Assembly: GCA_027488335.1 (NCBI GenBank)
Contig: JAIYBU010000011.1
Span: forward strand, 1-64,000
Direction of reading: 5' to 3'
DNA: 64,000 nucleotides
DNA from: Cytophagaceae bacterium
Lineage (GTDB): Bacteria > Bacteroidota > Bacteroidia > Cytophagales > Spirosomataceae
The notes below the pieces were generated by a model. It was not told the DNA's origin. It ran no database searches and was given only the letters and a program-made list of their open reading frames with translations. Positions 28,005-39,397 of this stretch are shown here, in pieces. The translations under genes and the position numbers were made by a program. Each line of letters begins with the position of its first letter. Position 1 is the first letter of the stretch.

Positions 28005-30788
28005 ATGCAGCAAATAGCAATTTTCTCAAGAAAATTTCGGTACTGGTCAGTGCTTGTTTTTGCTCTGATTGTCAGTAAAGTGTTTTCGCAAAGTGCAGGT
28101 AGTTATGTAAGTGTTTCAGAAACCACCAAAGGACTCAGAATTAAAGGAACAACGGGCGATTTGTTTATCCAACAATTTTCGCCCGATATTTTTAAAGTTC
28201 AGTTGCTAAAAAGTGGTCAAGCATCTTATGATAGCTCGGCATGTGTGGTCTTACAACCGCAGGGATTTACGCAAAAAATCAATGAAAGTGCTTCAAAAAT
28301 TGAAATAATTAGCAGTAAATCAGTACTCGAAATCACAAAGAATCCTTTGAGAGTAAGCCTAAAATTGGGCAATCTGACAAAGATTTCGGAAGAACGAGGC
28401 ATTGGTTTTGGTAAAGATTCGGTTTATTTTTCTTTCAAGATAAACCCTGAAGATGTGTTTCACGGTACGGGCGGAAGATTCTCCGAAATTAACCTCAATC
28501 GAAAAGTTCTCGACTTTACAAATACCTATCGTGGAGGCTACTACGATGACGGTTTTGGCATAACAACAGGACTTTCACAAAGCATAAATATTCCGTTTAT
28601 TGTTTCTTCTCATAAATACGGTTTATTGCTTGATAGCAATTTGCCTGGCAATATGAGAATGTATGTGGGAGCTCAAGACTCAACCAAGCTAACTATTGAA
28701 GTAGGTAGCACGGGAAATTGGGCGTATTATTTCATTAATGGCGAGTCGAACGATGAAATTCTCCAAAATTATACACTTCTCACTGGCCGACAACCATTAC
28801 CGCCACGATGGGCATTAGGTTATATTCAATCAAAATTTGGCTATAAATCTGAAACTGAGACAAAAGACGTACTAAAAAGGCTTCAAAACGAAGGTTTTCC
28901 CGTCGATGCGATGGTATTGGATTTATATTGGTACGGCGATGAAACAAAGATGGGGAATTTTGATTGGGACAAAACTAAATGGCCAAATTCAACCCAAATG
29001 ATTAAAGATTTTGCCGCAACTGGCGTGCAAACCATTCTTATCAACGACCCATACATCACTACAAAGTCTTTCAATTATGCTTTGGCCGATTCGCTAAAAT
29101 ATTTCGCCAAAAATGTGTCCACCAATCGCACAGGACAAATAACAATGTGGAATGGCACGGTTAGCTTGTTGGACATTTTCAATCCCAATACACAAAAATG
29201 GGTTTGGCAAAAAATGAAAGCACTAACCAATCAAGGTGTGAGTGGTTATTGGAGCGATAAAAATGAACCCGAAAATCATCCTTCCAATTTCCTGCACGCC
29301 AACGGAAAAACAGACGATGTACATAACCTTTATGGTTTGGTTTGGGCGAAAAATATTTATGATAATTCGGCCATTGATTTTCCTGAAAAACGAGTTTTTA
29401 ATCTTAGCAGGTCGGGCTATATTGGTTCGCAACGCTACGGAGTTTTGCCGTGGAGTGGCGATGTACTACGCGTTTGGTCAGGTTTAAGATACCAAATTCC
29501 GATAATGTTGCATTCGGGTTTTTCGGGTTTGGCTTATATGCACTCCGATACAGGAGGATTTCTGAAAAGCCCCGACCAATCTGAGAAAAATGAAGAATTA
29601 GACGTACGTTGGCTACAGTTTTCTGTATTTTCGCCTATTTTACGCTCACATGGCCTCCGTTTTAGCACCGAACCCTATAATTTAACGCAACCTTTTTATG
29701 CTATTTCAAAGCGATATATGAAGTTGCGTTATGAATTATTGCCTTACCTCTACACTTTGGCTTATCAAAATAGTACAACGGGTCGGCCAATCTGCATGAC
29801 GATGGATTACTTTGATTTGAGCAAAACTAACGGAAATATCGAAGACCAATATTTCTTTGGCGAAAATCTCGTCGTTGCTCCAATCTTACTTCACGGAATG
29901 CCGCTGCGGAAAGTAATTTTACCCAAAGGAAAATGGTTTAATTTCTGGACAAACAAGCTATACAACGGCGAAGCAAATATCTTTGAAAATCTAACAATTG
30001 ATAATATTCCTGTATATGCTCGTGCGGGAAGTATTATGCCAATGGCAAAGTCGGCCAAGAATTCAACGAGTTTATATTCATCCGATAGCTTAGTTATTCG
30101 TTATTATCAAGATATTTCAGTGCCGAAAAATAGCTTCACGGTGTTTCATGATGATGGAAAAGATGCCAAAGTCTTGCAAAATATGCGTTACGAATTATTG
30201 AATTTTTCGGGCAAAACTTCTACCGATAGCATCCAAATTGAAGCTATTCGCACTCAAAACTATGTGGGTACGCTGGCCAGCCGTTCGCTTACGTATGAAA
30301 TTATCAATCTGACTTCGATTCCAAAATCAGTGAATGTAAATAAGCAAAATATTTCGCTCGTTTTTAAGGAATCTGACTTCAATAAAGATAATTTGGCGTA
30401 TTACAATGCCGAGCAGAAAATCTTGAAGGTCAGAACGCTGTGGGACTGCACCACCATTAACAGCCTTTTGGTTGTCCGAGATGGACTTTCGGTGATTACA
30501 GCCACCGAAAACGAAATCGTTGATGATAATAGTTTAATAGTTTACCCAAATCCGAGTCAAGTTAATACAGAGCTTACTTTCGAGACAATCATCAAGCAAA
30601 CGGCAAATTATGAAATTGAAATTTATAATACGGCAGGAACGAACATTTATAAGCAAGATTTGGGCAGAATTATAGAAAATGAGCCACTAAAGCACCGTTG
30701 GAACAACCAAAATATTCGAGGAGTTTTGATTGTAAAACTCAAAAATAATTTGGGTAAAGTAGTGAGTAAGAAGGTAATTATTGAGTAA
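28005..30788 (+). CDS. Glycoside hydrolase family 31 with T9SS type A C-terminal sorting domain
   Basis: GYWSDKNEPENHP catalytic region; YMHSDTGGF; C-term LIVYPNPSQVNTELTF...KVVSKKVIIE. Confidence 0.92.
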   Translation: MQQIAIFSRKFRYWSVLVFALIVSKVFSQSAGSYVSVSETTKGLRIKGTTGDLFIQQFSPDIFKVQLLKSGQASYDSSACVVLQPQGFTQKINESASKIEIISSKSVLEITKNPLRVSLKLGNLTKISEERGIGFGKDSVYFSFKINPEDVFHGTGGRFSEINLNRKVLDFTNTYRGGYYDDGFGITTGLSQSINIPFIVSSHKYGLLLDSNLPGNMRMYVGAQDSTKLTIEVGSTGNWAYYFINGESNDEILQNYTLLTGRQPLPPRWALGYIQSKFGYKSETETKDVLKRLQNEGFPVDAMVLDLYWYGDETKMGNFDWDKTKWPNSTQMIKDFAATGVQTILINDPYITTKSFNYALADSLKYFAKNVSTNRTGQITMWNGTVSLLDIFNPNTQKWVWQKMKALTNQGVSGYWSDKNEPENHPSNFLHANGKTDDVHNLYGLVWAKNIYDNSAIDFPEKRVFNLSRSGYIGSQRYGVLPWSGDVLRVWSGLRYQIPIMLHSGFSGLAYMHSDTGGFLKSPDQSEKNEELDVRWLQFSVFSPILRSHGLRFSTEPYNLTQPFYAISKRYMKLRYELLPYLYTLAYQNSTTGRPICMTMDYFDLSKTNGNIEDQYFFGENLVVAPILLHGMPLRKVILPKGKWFNFWTNKLYNGEANIFENLTIDNIPVYARAGSIMPMAKSAKNSTSLYSSDSLVIRYYQDISVPKNSFTVFHDDGKDAKVLQNMRYELLNFSGKTSTDSIQIEAIRTQNYVGTLASRSLTYEIINLTSIPKSVNVNKQNISLVFKESDFNKDNLAYYNAEQKILKVRTLWDCTTINSLLVVRDGLSVITATENEIVDDNSLIVYPNPSQVNTELTFETIIKQTANYEIEIYNTAGTNIYKQDLGRIIENEPLKHRWNNQNIRGVLIVKLKNNLGKVVSKKVIIE

Positions 30789-30808
30789 AACGGCATTAAA
30801 ACCCCATT

Positions 30809-32020
30809 TTGATGAAACTTTTCAAACGAAATATAGTTGTTTTTTTTACGCTTTGCCTTGCCTTTTTGGCTTGTGTTGACCCTTACGACATCGACATTAG
30901 CAGCAGCAAGGGATATATCATTGTTGATGGCGTATTGACCGATTTGAACGAACCACAGTTCGTGACAATTTTCCGAACTTCCGAAAATGCACAGTTCAAA
31001 AGTTCAGAATTTACCTCCATCATTTTAGCTCAAAAAAAGGAATCGATTCCCGTTTCGGGTGCAAACGTCAAACTTATCATTGATGGCACACAGAGCCTTG
31101 ATTTAAAGGAAACATTGCCAGGTTATTATTATTTGCCCGATAATTTTAGAGCAAAAGTAGGCAATTCATATCAATTATGGTTTCAGACCTCCAATGGTAA
31201 AACTTACGAATCGCCGCTTGAAAAAATGTTACCTGTTTCGGCAATCAGTAAGATTTCTGAACAATTTAATAAGACAGGTATTAAGAAATTTCCAACCAGC
31301 GAGGAACGTATTTCGACCAACGATTTTTATATAGATTTTCAAGACACTCCAACCGAAAAAAATTTTTACAGATGGCGTTGGACGCAATGGGAAACCCAAA
31401 AGTATTGCGAAACGTGTTCGCAAGGTAGATATTATTTGTATGAAGATGAAAATGGTGAAAATGGCACTTGTTACCGAGATTTGACCCTAAACAACAACAA
31501 TATTTTCGACTATACTTGCGGGACTTCGTGTTGGGATATTTTTTACAGTTCTGACATCAATATTTTCTCGGATGTTTTCACTGATGGGCAGCTGCAAAAA
31601 AATAAATTGGTGGCTCAGATTCCGCTTTATCAATCCAATCAATGCTTGGTAAGTATCCAACAAATGTCATTGTCGCCCAATGCTTTTAGGTATTTTAAAT
31701 TGATTCAAGACCAATCTATCAATACGGGTACGCTCGCCGATACACCTCCTGCACCTATCAAAAGCAATGTTTATAACAAAGATGATGCAGACGAATTAAT
31801 TTTAGGATATTTCTCGGTTTCGTCAGTTTATGAGCAAAAATATATGCTCACACGCAAAAATGCTACTGGTGCAGGACTAAATGCGTTGTTTTTTGCAAAA
31901 AACAACCGCCTCCCCCAACCCGAAGAATCTTCGGTTGAGCGTCTTGATATTCCGTTGGCAATCTGCAAAAAAAGCCTAAGTCGCACACCCATTAAACCCT
32001 CAGGATGGCAAATACAATGA
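30809..32020 (+). CDS. DUF4249 family lipoprotein
   Basis: LAFLACVDPYDIDISSSKGYIIVDGVLTD; directly coupled to a TonB receptor. Confidence 0.85.
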   Translation: MMKLFKRNIVVFFTLCLAFLACVDPYDIDISSSKGYIIVDGVLTDLNEPQFVTIFRTSENAQFKSSEFTSIILAQKKESIPVSGANVKLIIDGTQSLDLKETLPGYYYLPDNFRAKVGNSYQLWFQTSNGKTYESPLEKMLPVSAISKISEQFNKTGIKKFPTSEERISTNDFYIDFQDTPTEKNFYRWRWTQWETQKYCETCSQGRYYLYEDENGENGTCYRDLTLNNNNIFDYTCGTSCWDIFYSSDINIFSDVFTDGQLQKNKLVAQIPLYQSNQCLVSIQQMSLSPNAFRYFKLIQDQSINTGTLADTPPAPIKSNVYNKDDADELILGYFSVSSVYEQKYMLTRKNATGAGLNALFFAKNNRLPQPEESSVERLDIPLAICKKSLSRTPIKPSGWQIQ

Positions 32021-34407
32021 AAAAACATTTTTACTTATATATAGCCCTCTTGTTTACTGGTTTCCATACGCACGCCCAGTTTTATATCACGGGCATAGTG
32101 CGAGACTCAGTCACAAACACGCCATTGGAAGGAGCATCAATCGTGCTGGACTATAATAAATCTAAAAACGGCACAAAAACCGATGCCAATGGCAAATTTG
32201 TGTTGACGGTTTCGAGAGGAAATCATACGCTCAATGTGCGATATGTCGGATACGTATCTTACTCCAAATACATTGCTTCGCAACAAAGCAATCTGACTAT
32301 TGATGTTTCGCTAACGAGAGTCGAAAACGAACTCGAACAAGTAGTTGTAACAACCAAAGGTTTCGACCAAAACGTTCGGCAGCCATTGCTCGGAGTCAAT
32401 CAAATCAATATCAAAACCTTTCAAAAATTACCTTCGGCCTTTGGCGAATTAGATTTACTGCGAGGAATGCAAATGCTTCCAGGTGTAACGAGCGTAGGTG
32501 AGGCCTCGAACGGCGTAAACATCAGAGGAGGTACAACCGACCAAAATCTTATTTTGCTCGATGATACTCCAATTTTCAACCCAACGCATATGTTTGGTTT
32601 GTTTTCGGTTTTTCCACCCGATGCCGTCACAAATTTAGATTTATACAAAGGCAACGTTCCAGGTCGGTATGGTGGTCGGGCTGCTTCGGTAGTTGATATC
32701 ACACTCAAAAATCCAAATCTTGAAAAATTCACGATAAAAGGCGGCGTGAGTCTCGTATCAAATCGTTTGATGGTAGAAACACCCATAGTGAAAGATAAAG
32801 TGGGTATTTACTTCGCTGGGCGGGCCGCTTTTAATGATTTCCTTTTGCCGATTGCCTCTGACCGACTGAATGACATCCGAACAAAATTTGGTGAAGGTGT
32901 TGTTAAAGGTTTCTGGAAAATGAATCCTAAAAATACATTAACGGCCACTTACTATAAAAGCTATGATAATTTTCAGACGAATTTATTGACAAACCTCCCG
33001 AACGTTATTGGGGTTTCGACATTCTACAAGCATTACACCAACAACGGAATGATGCGTTGGTTGCACGTCATAAACCCTAAACTTAATCTCCAAACCACTG
33101 CTTTGGTAGCTCAATATTCGCCCAAAATTATCAACATCGAAAAAACAGCCAATGAAGTAAGTTTAGAATCTAATCTTTTACAGAAACAGCTAAAATCGAA
33201 CATTAATTATCAGCTGAGTAAGCATAAAATAGAATCAGGGCTAAGTTTTATTCAATATACCATCAAGCCTGGTACATTGAACCCCAATGGAAGTGTGAGT
33301 GTGAAATACATCACAACACCAACCGAGTACGCCAACGAAGCAGGTTGGTATGCCGATGATGAGTATGAGATTTCTAAAAAACTGGCTGTTTCGATGGGCA
33401 TTCGGTACTCAAGATTTATGGCAATGGGGCCAAATAATTATCGAACATACATCGCAGGCGAACCCCGTGATGACTATTCGGTACTTGATACTATTCCAAT
33501 AGCAAAAGGAAGTGTAATGAAATCGTACGGTGGTTTTGAGCCACGTTTTGGTCTTCGGTATAATCTGAGCGAAAATGCCTCGTTGAAGTTTGGTTATAAT
33601 CTAATGCGTCAGTATTTACAGATTGTATCAAACACCACAACGCCAATTCCGACTTCTCGTTGGAAAACCTCCGACCAACACATTAAACCACAAATCAGCT
33701 CATTGATTTCGATGGGTTATTACCAATCGTTCAATGATAATATTTATGATATTTCGCTCGAAGGCTATTACAGATTCACCGAAAACATCGTAGATTATAA
33801 ACCTGGGGCAGATTTTCTTTTGCAAAAATATCCTGAAACACAAATCGTTCAAGGCATCAGCAAGGCTTATGGTGTAGAATTTATGGTAACAAAAAAGAAA
33901 GGTAAAGTAAATGGTTGGGTAAATTATACATATTCAAGGGCATTTAACCGTACTTTTGAAAATGTAAATCCAATTGACCGAGTAAATAATGGAAATTGGT
34001 ACGCCTCTAACTATGACCGACCGCACAGTTTCAATAGTTCGGTTGATATTACGGTCGATAAACACAATTCGTTTAGCTTTACGTTTATGTATAGCACAGG
34101 CCGACCCTATACCGAACCCGTTGGTTTTGTGAATTACCTCAATAATGTTTATCCGTTTTTTGATGAAAGAAACAACAAACGGATTCCCGACTATCATCGT
34201 TTAGATTTTGCTTGGAATATTTATAATCCACGCATGAAAGACCGACGATACAAAACCCGTTGGGCATTTACGGTCTATAATCTTTACGCCAAAAAGAACG
34301 TTTATTCAGTATTTTTCAAAACTGAAAATGGTGTAAACAAAGCCTATAAATTGCAAATTTTTGCTGCTCCAATTGTAAGTTTGGCTTATAATTTCGAGTT
34401 TCAGTAA
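32017..34407 (+). CDS. TonB-dependent receptor with carboxypeptidase-like domain
   Basis: GIVRDSVTNTPLEGASIVL; GGTTDQNLILLDDTPIFNPTHMFGLFS; ATGA overlap with the upstream gene. Confidence 0.93.
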   Translation: MKKHFYLYIALLFTGFHTHAQFYITGIVRDSVTNTPLEGASIVLDYNKSKNGTKTDANGKFVLTVSRGNHTLNVRYVGYVSYSKYIASQQSNLTIDVSLTRVENELEQVVVTTKGFDQNVRQPLLGVNQINIKTFQKLPSAFGELDLLRGMQMLPGVTSVGEASNGVNIRGGTTDQNLILLDDTPIFNPTHMFGLFSVFPPDAVTNLDLYKGNVPGRYGGRAASVVDITLKNPNLEKFTIKGGVSLVSNRLMVETPIVKDKVGIYFAGRAAFNDFLLPIASDRLNDIRTKFGEGVVKGFWKMNPKNTLTATYYKSYDNFQTNLLTNLPNVIGVSTFYKHYTNNGMMRWLHVINPKLNLQTTALVAQYSPKIINIEKTANEVSLESNLLQKQLKSNINYQLSKHKIESGLSFIQYTIKPGTLNPNGSVSVKYITTPTEYANEAGWYADDEYEISKKLAVSMGIRYSRFMAMGPNNYRTYIAGEPRDDYSVLDTIPIAKGSVMKSYGGFEPRFGLRYNLSENASLKFGYNLMRQYLQIVSNTTTPIPTSRWKTSDQHIKPQISSLISMGYYQSFNDNIYDISLEGYYRFTENIVDYKPGADFLLQKYPETQIVQGISKAYGVEFMVTKKKGKVNGWVNYTYSRAFNRTFENVNPIDRVNNGNWYASNYDRPHSFNSSVDITVDKHNSFSFTFMYSTGRPYTEPVGFVNYLNNVYPFFDERNNKRIPDYHRLDFAWNIYNPRMKDRRYKTRWAFTVYNLYAKKNVYSVFFKTENGVNKAYKLQIFAAPIVSLAYNFEFQ

Positions 34408-34464
34408 TTTGGTTACTGTATTTTATAGGCGATAGTATTTAAAATCACAAAATTTTCACGCGTA

Positions 34465-37400
34465 ATGCAAAAGTTTTTCATAATAATTTTGTTTTCGATG
34501 GTATTGCTTTCGTGCAAAAAAAACGAAAACTATAAATTTCAATTACTGAGTCCCAAACAAACGGGCATCGACTTCTCGAATGATTTAGTGCCGAGCAAAG
34601 ATTTGAATATCTTCAACTATATGTATTTCTACAACGGTGGCGGTGTTGGAGCTGGCGACTTAAACAACGATGGCTTGGTTGACTTATGCTTCACGTCTAA
34701 CCTCAAAGAAAACAAACTTTACCTCAACAAAGGTGGACTAAAATTTGAAGACATTACTGCCAAAAGTAATTTTAAATCAAACAAAGGTTGGTCAACTGGC
34801 GTATCAATCGTTGATATTAACCAAGATGGAAAACTTGACATTTACATCAGTCAAGTGGGCGATTATGAAGGATTAAAAGGACAAAATCTGCTCTATGTTT
34901 GTCAGAAAATCACCCCCGAAGGCATTCCTGTTTATGAAGAATTATCGAAAGAATACGGCTTAGATTTACGAGGATTCGGCACGCAAGCGGCCTTTTTCGA
35001 CTATGATTTAGATGGCGATTTAGATATGTTTATGCTCAATCACTCGGTGCATAGCAATGGTACTTTCGGAGCAAGAGCAAATTTTGATGGAACGTTTCAC
35101 CCAACAGCGGGCGATAAATTATTTATGGCCGTTAAAGAGGGAGTTTCGTCGCACCCACGATACGTAGATGTAACCCAAAATTCGGGCATTATCGGTACGG
35201 TTTTGGGCTATGGATTGGGCGTGGGCGTGGGCGATGTCAATTTAGATGGCTACCCTGATATGTACATCGGTAATGATTTTCATGAAAACGATTACCTCTA
35301 TATCAATCAAAAAGGTACTGGATTCAAGGACGAAATCAACAGCCAAATGATGCACACGAGCCAGTTTTCGATGGGTGTTGATATTGCCGATATTAATAAT
35401 GATGCTTTCCCTGAAATTGTATCTTTGGATATGCTCCCGAACGACCCCGAAATTTTGAAACGCTCAGAAGGCGACGATGCCTACAATATCTTTAATTACA
35501 AACTAAAACAAGGCTATAACCATCAGTTTTCGAGAAATAACCTCCAATTAAATAACAAAAACGGTACTTTCAGCGAAATTGGAATGTTTGCGGGCATTCA
35601 CGCCACCGATTGGTCGTGGGCATCGCTCTTTGTCGATTTCGATAATGATGGCTACAAAGATTTGTTCGTATCGAACGGCATTGGCAAACGCATGAACGAC
35701 ATCGACTACATTAAATTTGCATCCGATGAAGTCATTCAAGAAAAAATCAGAGAAAAGAAATTTGATGAAACGGATGTTTCGTTGGTTGATAAATTGCCCG
35801 AAATCAAGCTTTTCAATAAGTTCTTTTCTAATCAAGCCAATTTGGCATTCAAGGATGCGGAGTCAGAAATTCTCGACGATAAATTATCATTTTCTAACGG
35901 CTCAGTATATGCTGATTTAGACAATGATGGCGATTTAGACATTATCACCAACAATATCAACGAAAAAGCTTTTATCTACGAAAATTTTGCCAATAAAAAC
36001 AACCCACAAAATAAATCGCTGACGATTTCGCTCAAAGGTGACGCTCAAAATCTCAATGCTATTGGCACAAAATGTTTAGTTTTCAAGAAAGATAAAACCA
36101 TCACTTACGAAAAATTCCCAGTGCGAGGTTTCCAATCAAGTATGGAAATACCGCTCACCGTTGGGCTTGGCAATGCGGCCGATATTGATTCCATTTTAAT
36201 CATTTGGCCAAATAATACGTATCAGAAACTCGATAAATCAAGTTTCGCTAAAAACAAAATTCAAGTCAACTTCACGGTAGGTTTACCCATTTTTGATTAT
36301 AAAACCTTAACTCCTAAAGCAAAAACAGTGGAGTTTCAGAATATTGCCCAACAGATTGGTTTAGAAATTAAGCACGAAGAAAACAATTTTGTGGAGTTTG
36401 ACCGTGAAATCCTGATTCCTAATATGATGTCAACCGAAGGGCCTGCTTTGGCCGTGGCAGATGTCAATCACGATGGTCTGGAAGATGTTTTTGTGGGTTC
36501 GGCACGAGATTTTAAAAGCCAAATTTTACTACAAAAAACCGATGGTAAATTCGCCCGAACAAAACAACCAGCCATCGAAAAAGATAGCCTTTACGAAGAT
36601 GTTGATGCTACTTTTGTCGATGTAAACGCCGACACTCACCTTGATTTGGTGGTAGCTACAGGCGGAAATGAATTCTTTGGTAAAGCACAAAGCCTTACCC
36701 AACGACTTTATCTTAACGATGGCAAAGGAAATTTTACGCTAAAACCCGATGCTTTCAGTGGTATTTACATGACCGCCTCATCAGTCAAACCGATTGATTT
36801 TGATGCCGATGGTAAAATAGATTTATTCATTTCGGGGCGTGCCGTGCCGTGGGATTATGGTACGATTCCTCATTCGTATTTACTCAAAAATGATGGCACG
36901 GGCAAATTCACTGATGTTACGGCCGCCATTGCTCCCGAACTTGCCCAAGCAGGTTTAGTAAAAAACGCTACTTTTGCCGACATGGACAAAGACGGCGACC
37001 AAGATTTACTGTTGGCTTTAGAATGGGATTCGATAACGATGTTTGAAAATAACAAAGGCAAATTCACGAAAAAAGTCCTAAGTCAAGAAAAAGGTTGGTG
37101 GAATTTCACGCTACCATTCGACTTCGATGGCGATGGTGATATGGATATTTTGGCGGGAAATCTGGGGCAAAATAGCCGACTGCAAGCTTCAACTTCACAA
37201 CCTATACGCATGTACGTGAATGATTATGACGGAAATGGAAAAAGAGAGCAAATCCTGACCTATTACCTAAATGGCAAAGAAATTCCGTTTGCCAATAAGT
37301 TGGAGATTGACAAGCAATTGCCAGTTACAAAGAAAAAGTACTTATTGGCCAAAGATTTTGCCAAAGCCAGCATTGCCGATATTGTGGGCAAAGATTTATT

Positions 37401-37800
37401 AAATTCGGCCACATTATTTGAGGCTGATTATTTTAGCAATGCCATTTTGATAAACGATGGCAAAGGAAATTTCACGACCAAACCACTTCCAACCAATGCT
37501 CAGTTTACGCCCTATAACGATGCCCAAATTATTGATGCCAACGGCGATTCGCTACCCGATGTACTACTGATGGGCAACTTCTATGAGTGTAATATTCAGA
37601 TGGGCCGATACGATGCCGACTACGGTACGGTATTGATAAATCGAGGAAAAGGCGACTTTGAAGCTACCCAAATGCAAGGATTAGCAGTTAAAGGTCAAGT
37701 AAGAAGGCTGAAAAAGATAAAAATTGGCAAAGAAGATATTATCTTAGCAGCCAGAAATAACGATTACTTGATGGCAATCAAGCCCAACACAAAAAAATGA
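34465..37800 (+). CDS. VCBS/FG-GAP repeat lipoprotein with ASPIC/UnbV domain (paralog)
   Basis: MVLLSCKKN lipobox; GGGVGAGDLNNDGLVDLCFTSNLKENKLYLNKGG closely matches the gene at 24653. Confidence 0.92.
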   Translation: MQKFFIIILFSMVLLSCKKNENYKFQLLSPKQTGIDFSNDLVPSKDLNIFNYMYFYNGGGVGAGDLNNDGLVDLCFTSNLKENKLYLNKGGLKFEDITAKSNFKSNKGWSTGVSIVDINQDGKLDIYISQVGDYEGLKGQNLLYVCQKITPEGIPVYEELSKEYGLDLRGFGTQAAFFDYDLDGDLDMFMLNHSVHSNGTFGARANFDGTFHPTAGDKLFMAVKEGVSSHPRYVDVTQNSGIIGTVLGYGLGVGVGDVNLDGYPDMYIGNDFHENDYLYINQKGTGFKDEINSQMMHTSQFSMGVDIADINNDAFPEIVSLDMLPNDPEILKRSEGDDAYNIFNYKLKQGYNHQFSRNNLQLNNKNGTFSEIGMFAGIHATDWSWASLFVDFDNDGYKDLFVSNGIGKRMNDIDYIKFASDEVIQEKIREKKFDETDVSLVDKLPEIKLFNKFFSNQANLAFKDAESEILDDKLSFSNGSVYADLDNDGDLDIITNNINEKAFIYENFANKNNPQNKSLTISLKGDAQNLNAIGTKCLVFKKDKTITYEKFPVRGFQSSMEIPLTVGLGNAADIDSILIIWPNNTYQKLDKSSFAKNKIQVNFTVGLPIFDYKTLTPKAKTVEFQNIAQQIGLEIKHEENNFVEFDREILIPNMMSTEGPALAVADVNHDGLEDVFVGSARDFKSQILLQKTDGKFARTKQPAIEKDSLYEDVDATFVDVNADTHLDLVVATGGNEFFGKAQSLTQRLYLNDGKGNFTLKPDAFSGIYMTASSVKPIDFDADGKIDLFISGRAVPWDYGTIPHSYLLKNDGTGKFTDVTAAIAPELAQAGLVKNATFADMDKDGDQDLLLALEWDSITMFENNKGKFTKKVLSQEKGWWNFTLPFDFDGDGDMDILAGNLGQNSRLQASTSQPIRMYVNDYDGNGKREQILTYYLNGKEIPFANKLEIDKQLPVTKKKYLLAKDFAKASIADIVGKDLLNSATLFEADYFSNAILINDGKGNFTTKPLPTNAQFTPYNDAQIIDANGDSLPDVLLMGNFYECNIQMGRYDADYGTVLINRGKGDFEATQMQGLAVKGQVRRLKKIKIGKEDIILAARNNDYLMAIKPNTKK

Positions 37801-37835
37801 TATTTTGGTGAAATCGTGATAAATAAAATGATAAG

Positions 37836-39350
37836 ATGAGTGTAGTAAAAAAACTGGCGAGCGACACCGCCCTTTATGGTTTAAGTAGTATTGTTGGACG
37901 CTTTCTCAACTGGCTTTTGGTGGCGGTTCATACCCGTGTTTTCGACCAACCCAAACTCCTTGCCGATAACAATCAGCTCTACGTTTGGGTCATTTTATTG
38001 AATATTCTCTATACCTACGGTATGGAAACGGCTTTTTTCCGCTATGCCAAGAAAGAAAACCGCCAAGAATACTTCAACCTGATACTCTCTTACATCATTC
38101 TGACGAGTGTTATTTTTTCGCTTATTATTTTCTTTTTTGCTACACCTATCATCAACTGGATGGGTTTTCCTGGTAAAGAACGCCTCATTGTTTGGTTTGC
38201 CATTATTTTGGCGACTGATGCTATCGCAGCCATTGCTTTTGTAAAATTACGAGCCGAAAATCGAGCAAAACGCTTCGTATTTATTCGTATGACCAATATT
38301 TTCATCAATATCGGGCTAAATGCTTTTTATTTGATGCTTTGTAAATACATCCACGAAGGACTTTTCCTTCAATCATGGAAACCCTTTGCCGATTATTTCT
38401 ACAATACAGCTATCGGTCCCGATTATATCGTTTGGGCTAACTTTATTGCCAGTTTGATTACTATTTTGCTTTTGTGGAGAGAATTTATCGACTTCCGTTT
38501 TAGCTACGATTTCCAAAAATTCAAGCCTGTGCTAATCTACGCTTACCCACTACTTATCATGGGTTTGGCAGGGGCAGTTAATCAAACTGCCGACCGTTTG
38601 ATGTTTATCAAAATACTTCCCGAAGGGTTTTATAAAGGTCTTACGAGCGACGATGCCTTCAGTATCTACGCAAATGTTTATAAACTTTCGATTTTTATGT
38701 TACTCGTGGTGCAGGCGTATCGCTACGCAGCCGACCCTTTCTTTTTCTCGAAAGCCGAAGATAAAAACTCTCCTTCGATGCTCGCTCTCGCCACCAAATG
38801 GTTTACTATTGCTTGTGTACTGATTTGGGTGGGCGTAAGTATCAACATTGATTTAATTAGTTTGATTTTGGGTAAGAATTACCGCTCGGGTATCATCGTA
38901 GTGCCAATTTTACTGCTGGCCAATCTGTTTATTGGGGTTTACCAAAATATTTCCATGTGGTTTAAACTGAGCGATAAAACCTATTTTGGCACCTATTTTA
39001 CCATCATCGGAATGGTCATTACGGTTATTCTAAACATCATTCTGATTCCGATTTTGGGCTATGTTGGCTGTGCCATTACATTTGCTATTTCATCGTTTAT
39101 CATGATGGTGCTTTGCTATTATTACGGGCAAAAACACTACCCAATTCCGTATGACATTAGTTCTGTTATTACTTATTTAGTTATTGCAGCAATCTTTATT
39201 GTTATTTCTTGGCAAATCAAAATTGATAATCTACTATTCTCGATTCCATTTCATCTATTACTAACCATGCTTTTTGTGCTTGGAATCGTCGTTTCTGAAC
39301 GTACAAGTTTGGGCATTCGCTTTGGCAAATCGAAGAAAAACATAGACTAA
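37836..39350 (+). CDS. Polysaccharide flippase / lipopolysaccharide biosynthesis protein (MATE/Wzx-like)
   Basis: Multi-TM; KKLASDTALYGLSSIVGRFLNWLLVAVHTRVF. Confidence 0.88.
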   Translation: MSVVKKLASDTALYGLSSIVGRFLNWLLVAVHTRVFDQPKLLADNNQLYVWVILLNILYTYGMETAFFRYAKKENRQEYFNLILSYIILTSVIFSLIIFFFATPIINWMGFPGKERLIVWFAIILATDAIAAIAFVKLRAENRAKRFVFIRMTNIFINIGLNAFYLMLCKYIHEGLFLQSWKPFADYFYNTAIGPDYIVWANFIASLITILLLWREFIDFRFSYDFQKFKPVLIYAYPLLIMGLAGAVNQTADRLMFIKILPEGFYKGLTSDDAFSIYANVYKLSIFMLLVVQAYRYAADPFFFSKAEDKNSPSMLALATKWFTIACVLIWVGVSINIDLISLILGKNYRSGIIVVPILLLANLFIGVYQNISMWFKLSDKTYFGTYFTIIGMVITVILNIILIPILGYVGCAITFAISSFIMMVLCYYYGQKHYPIPYDISSVITYLVIAAIFIVISWQIKIDNLLFSIPFHLLLTMLFVLGIVVSERTSLGIRFGKSKKNID

Positions 39351-39397
39351 TGTTAAGGAAGACTCGCAAGCGAAATCTTCCTTCTAAATTTCCTCTC

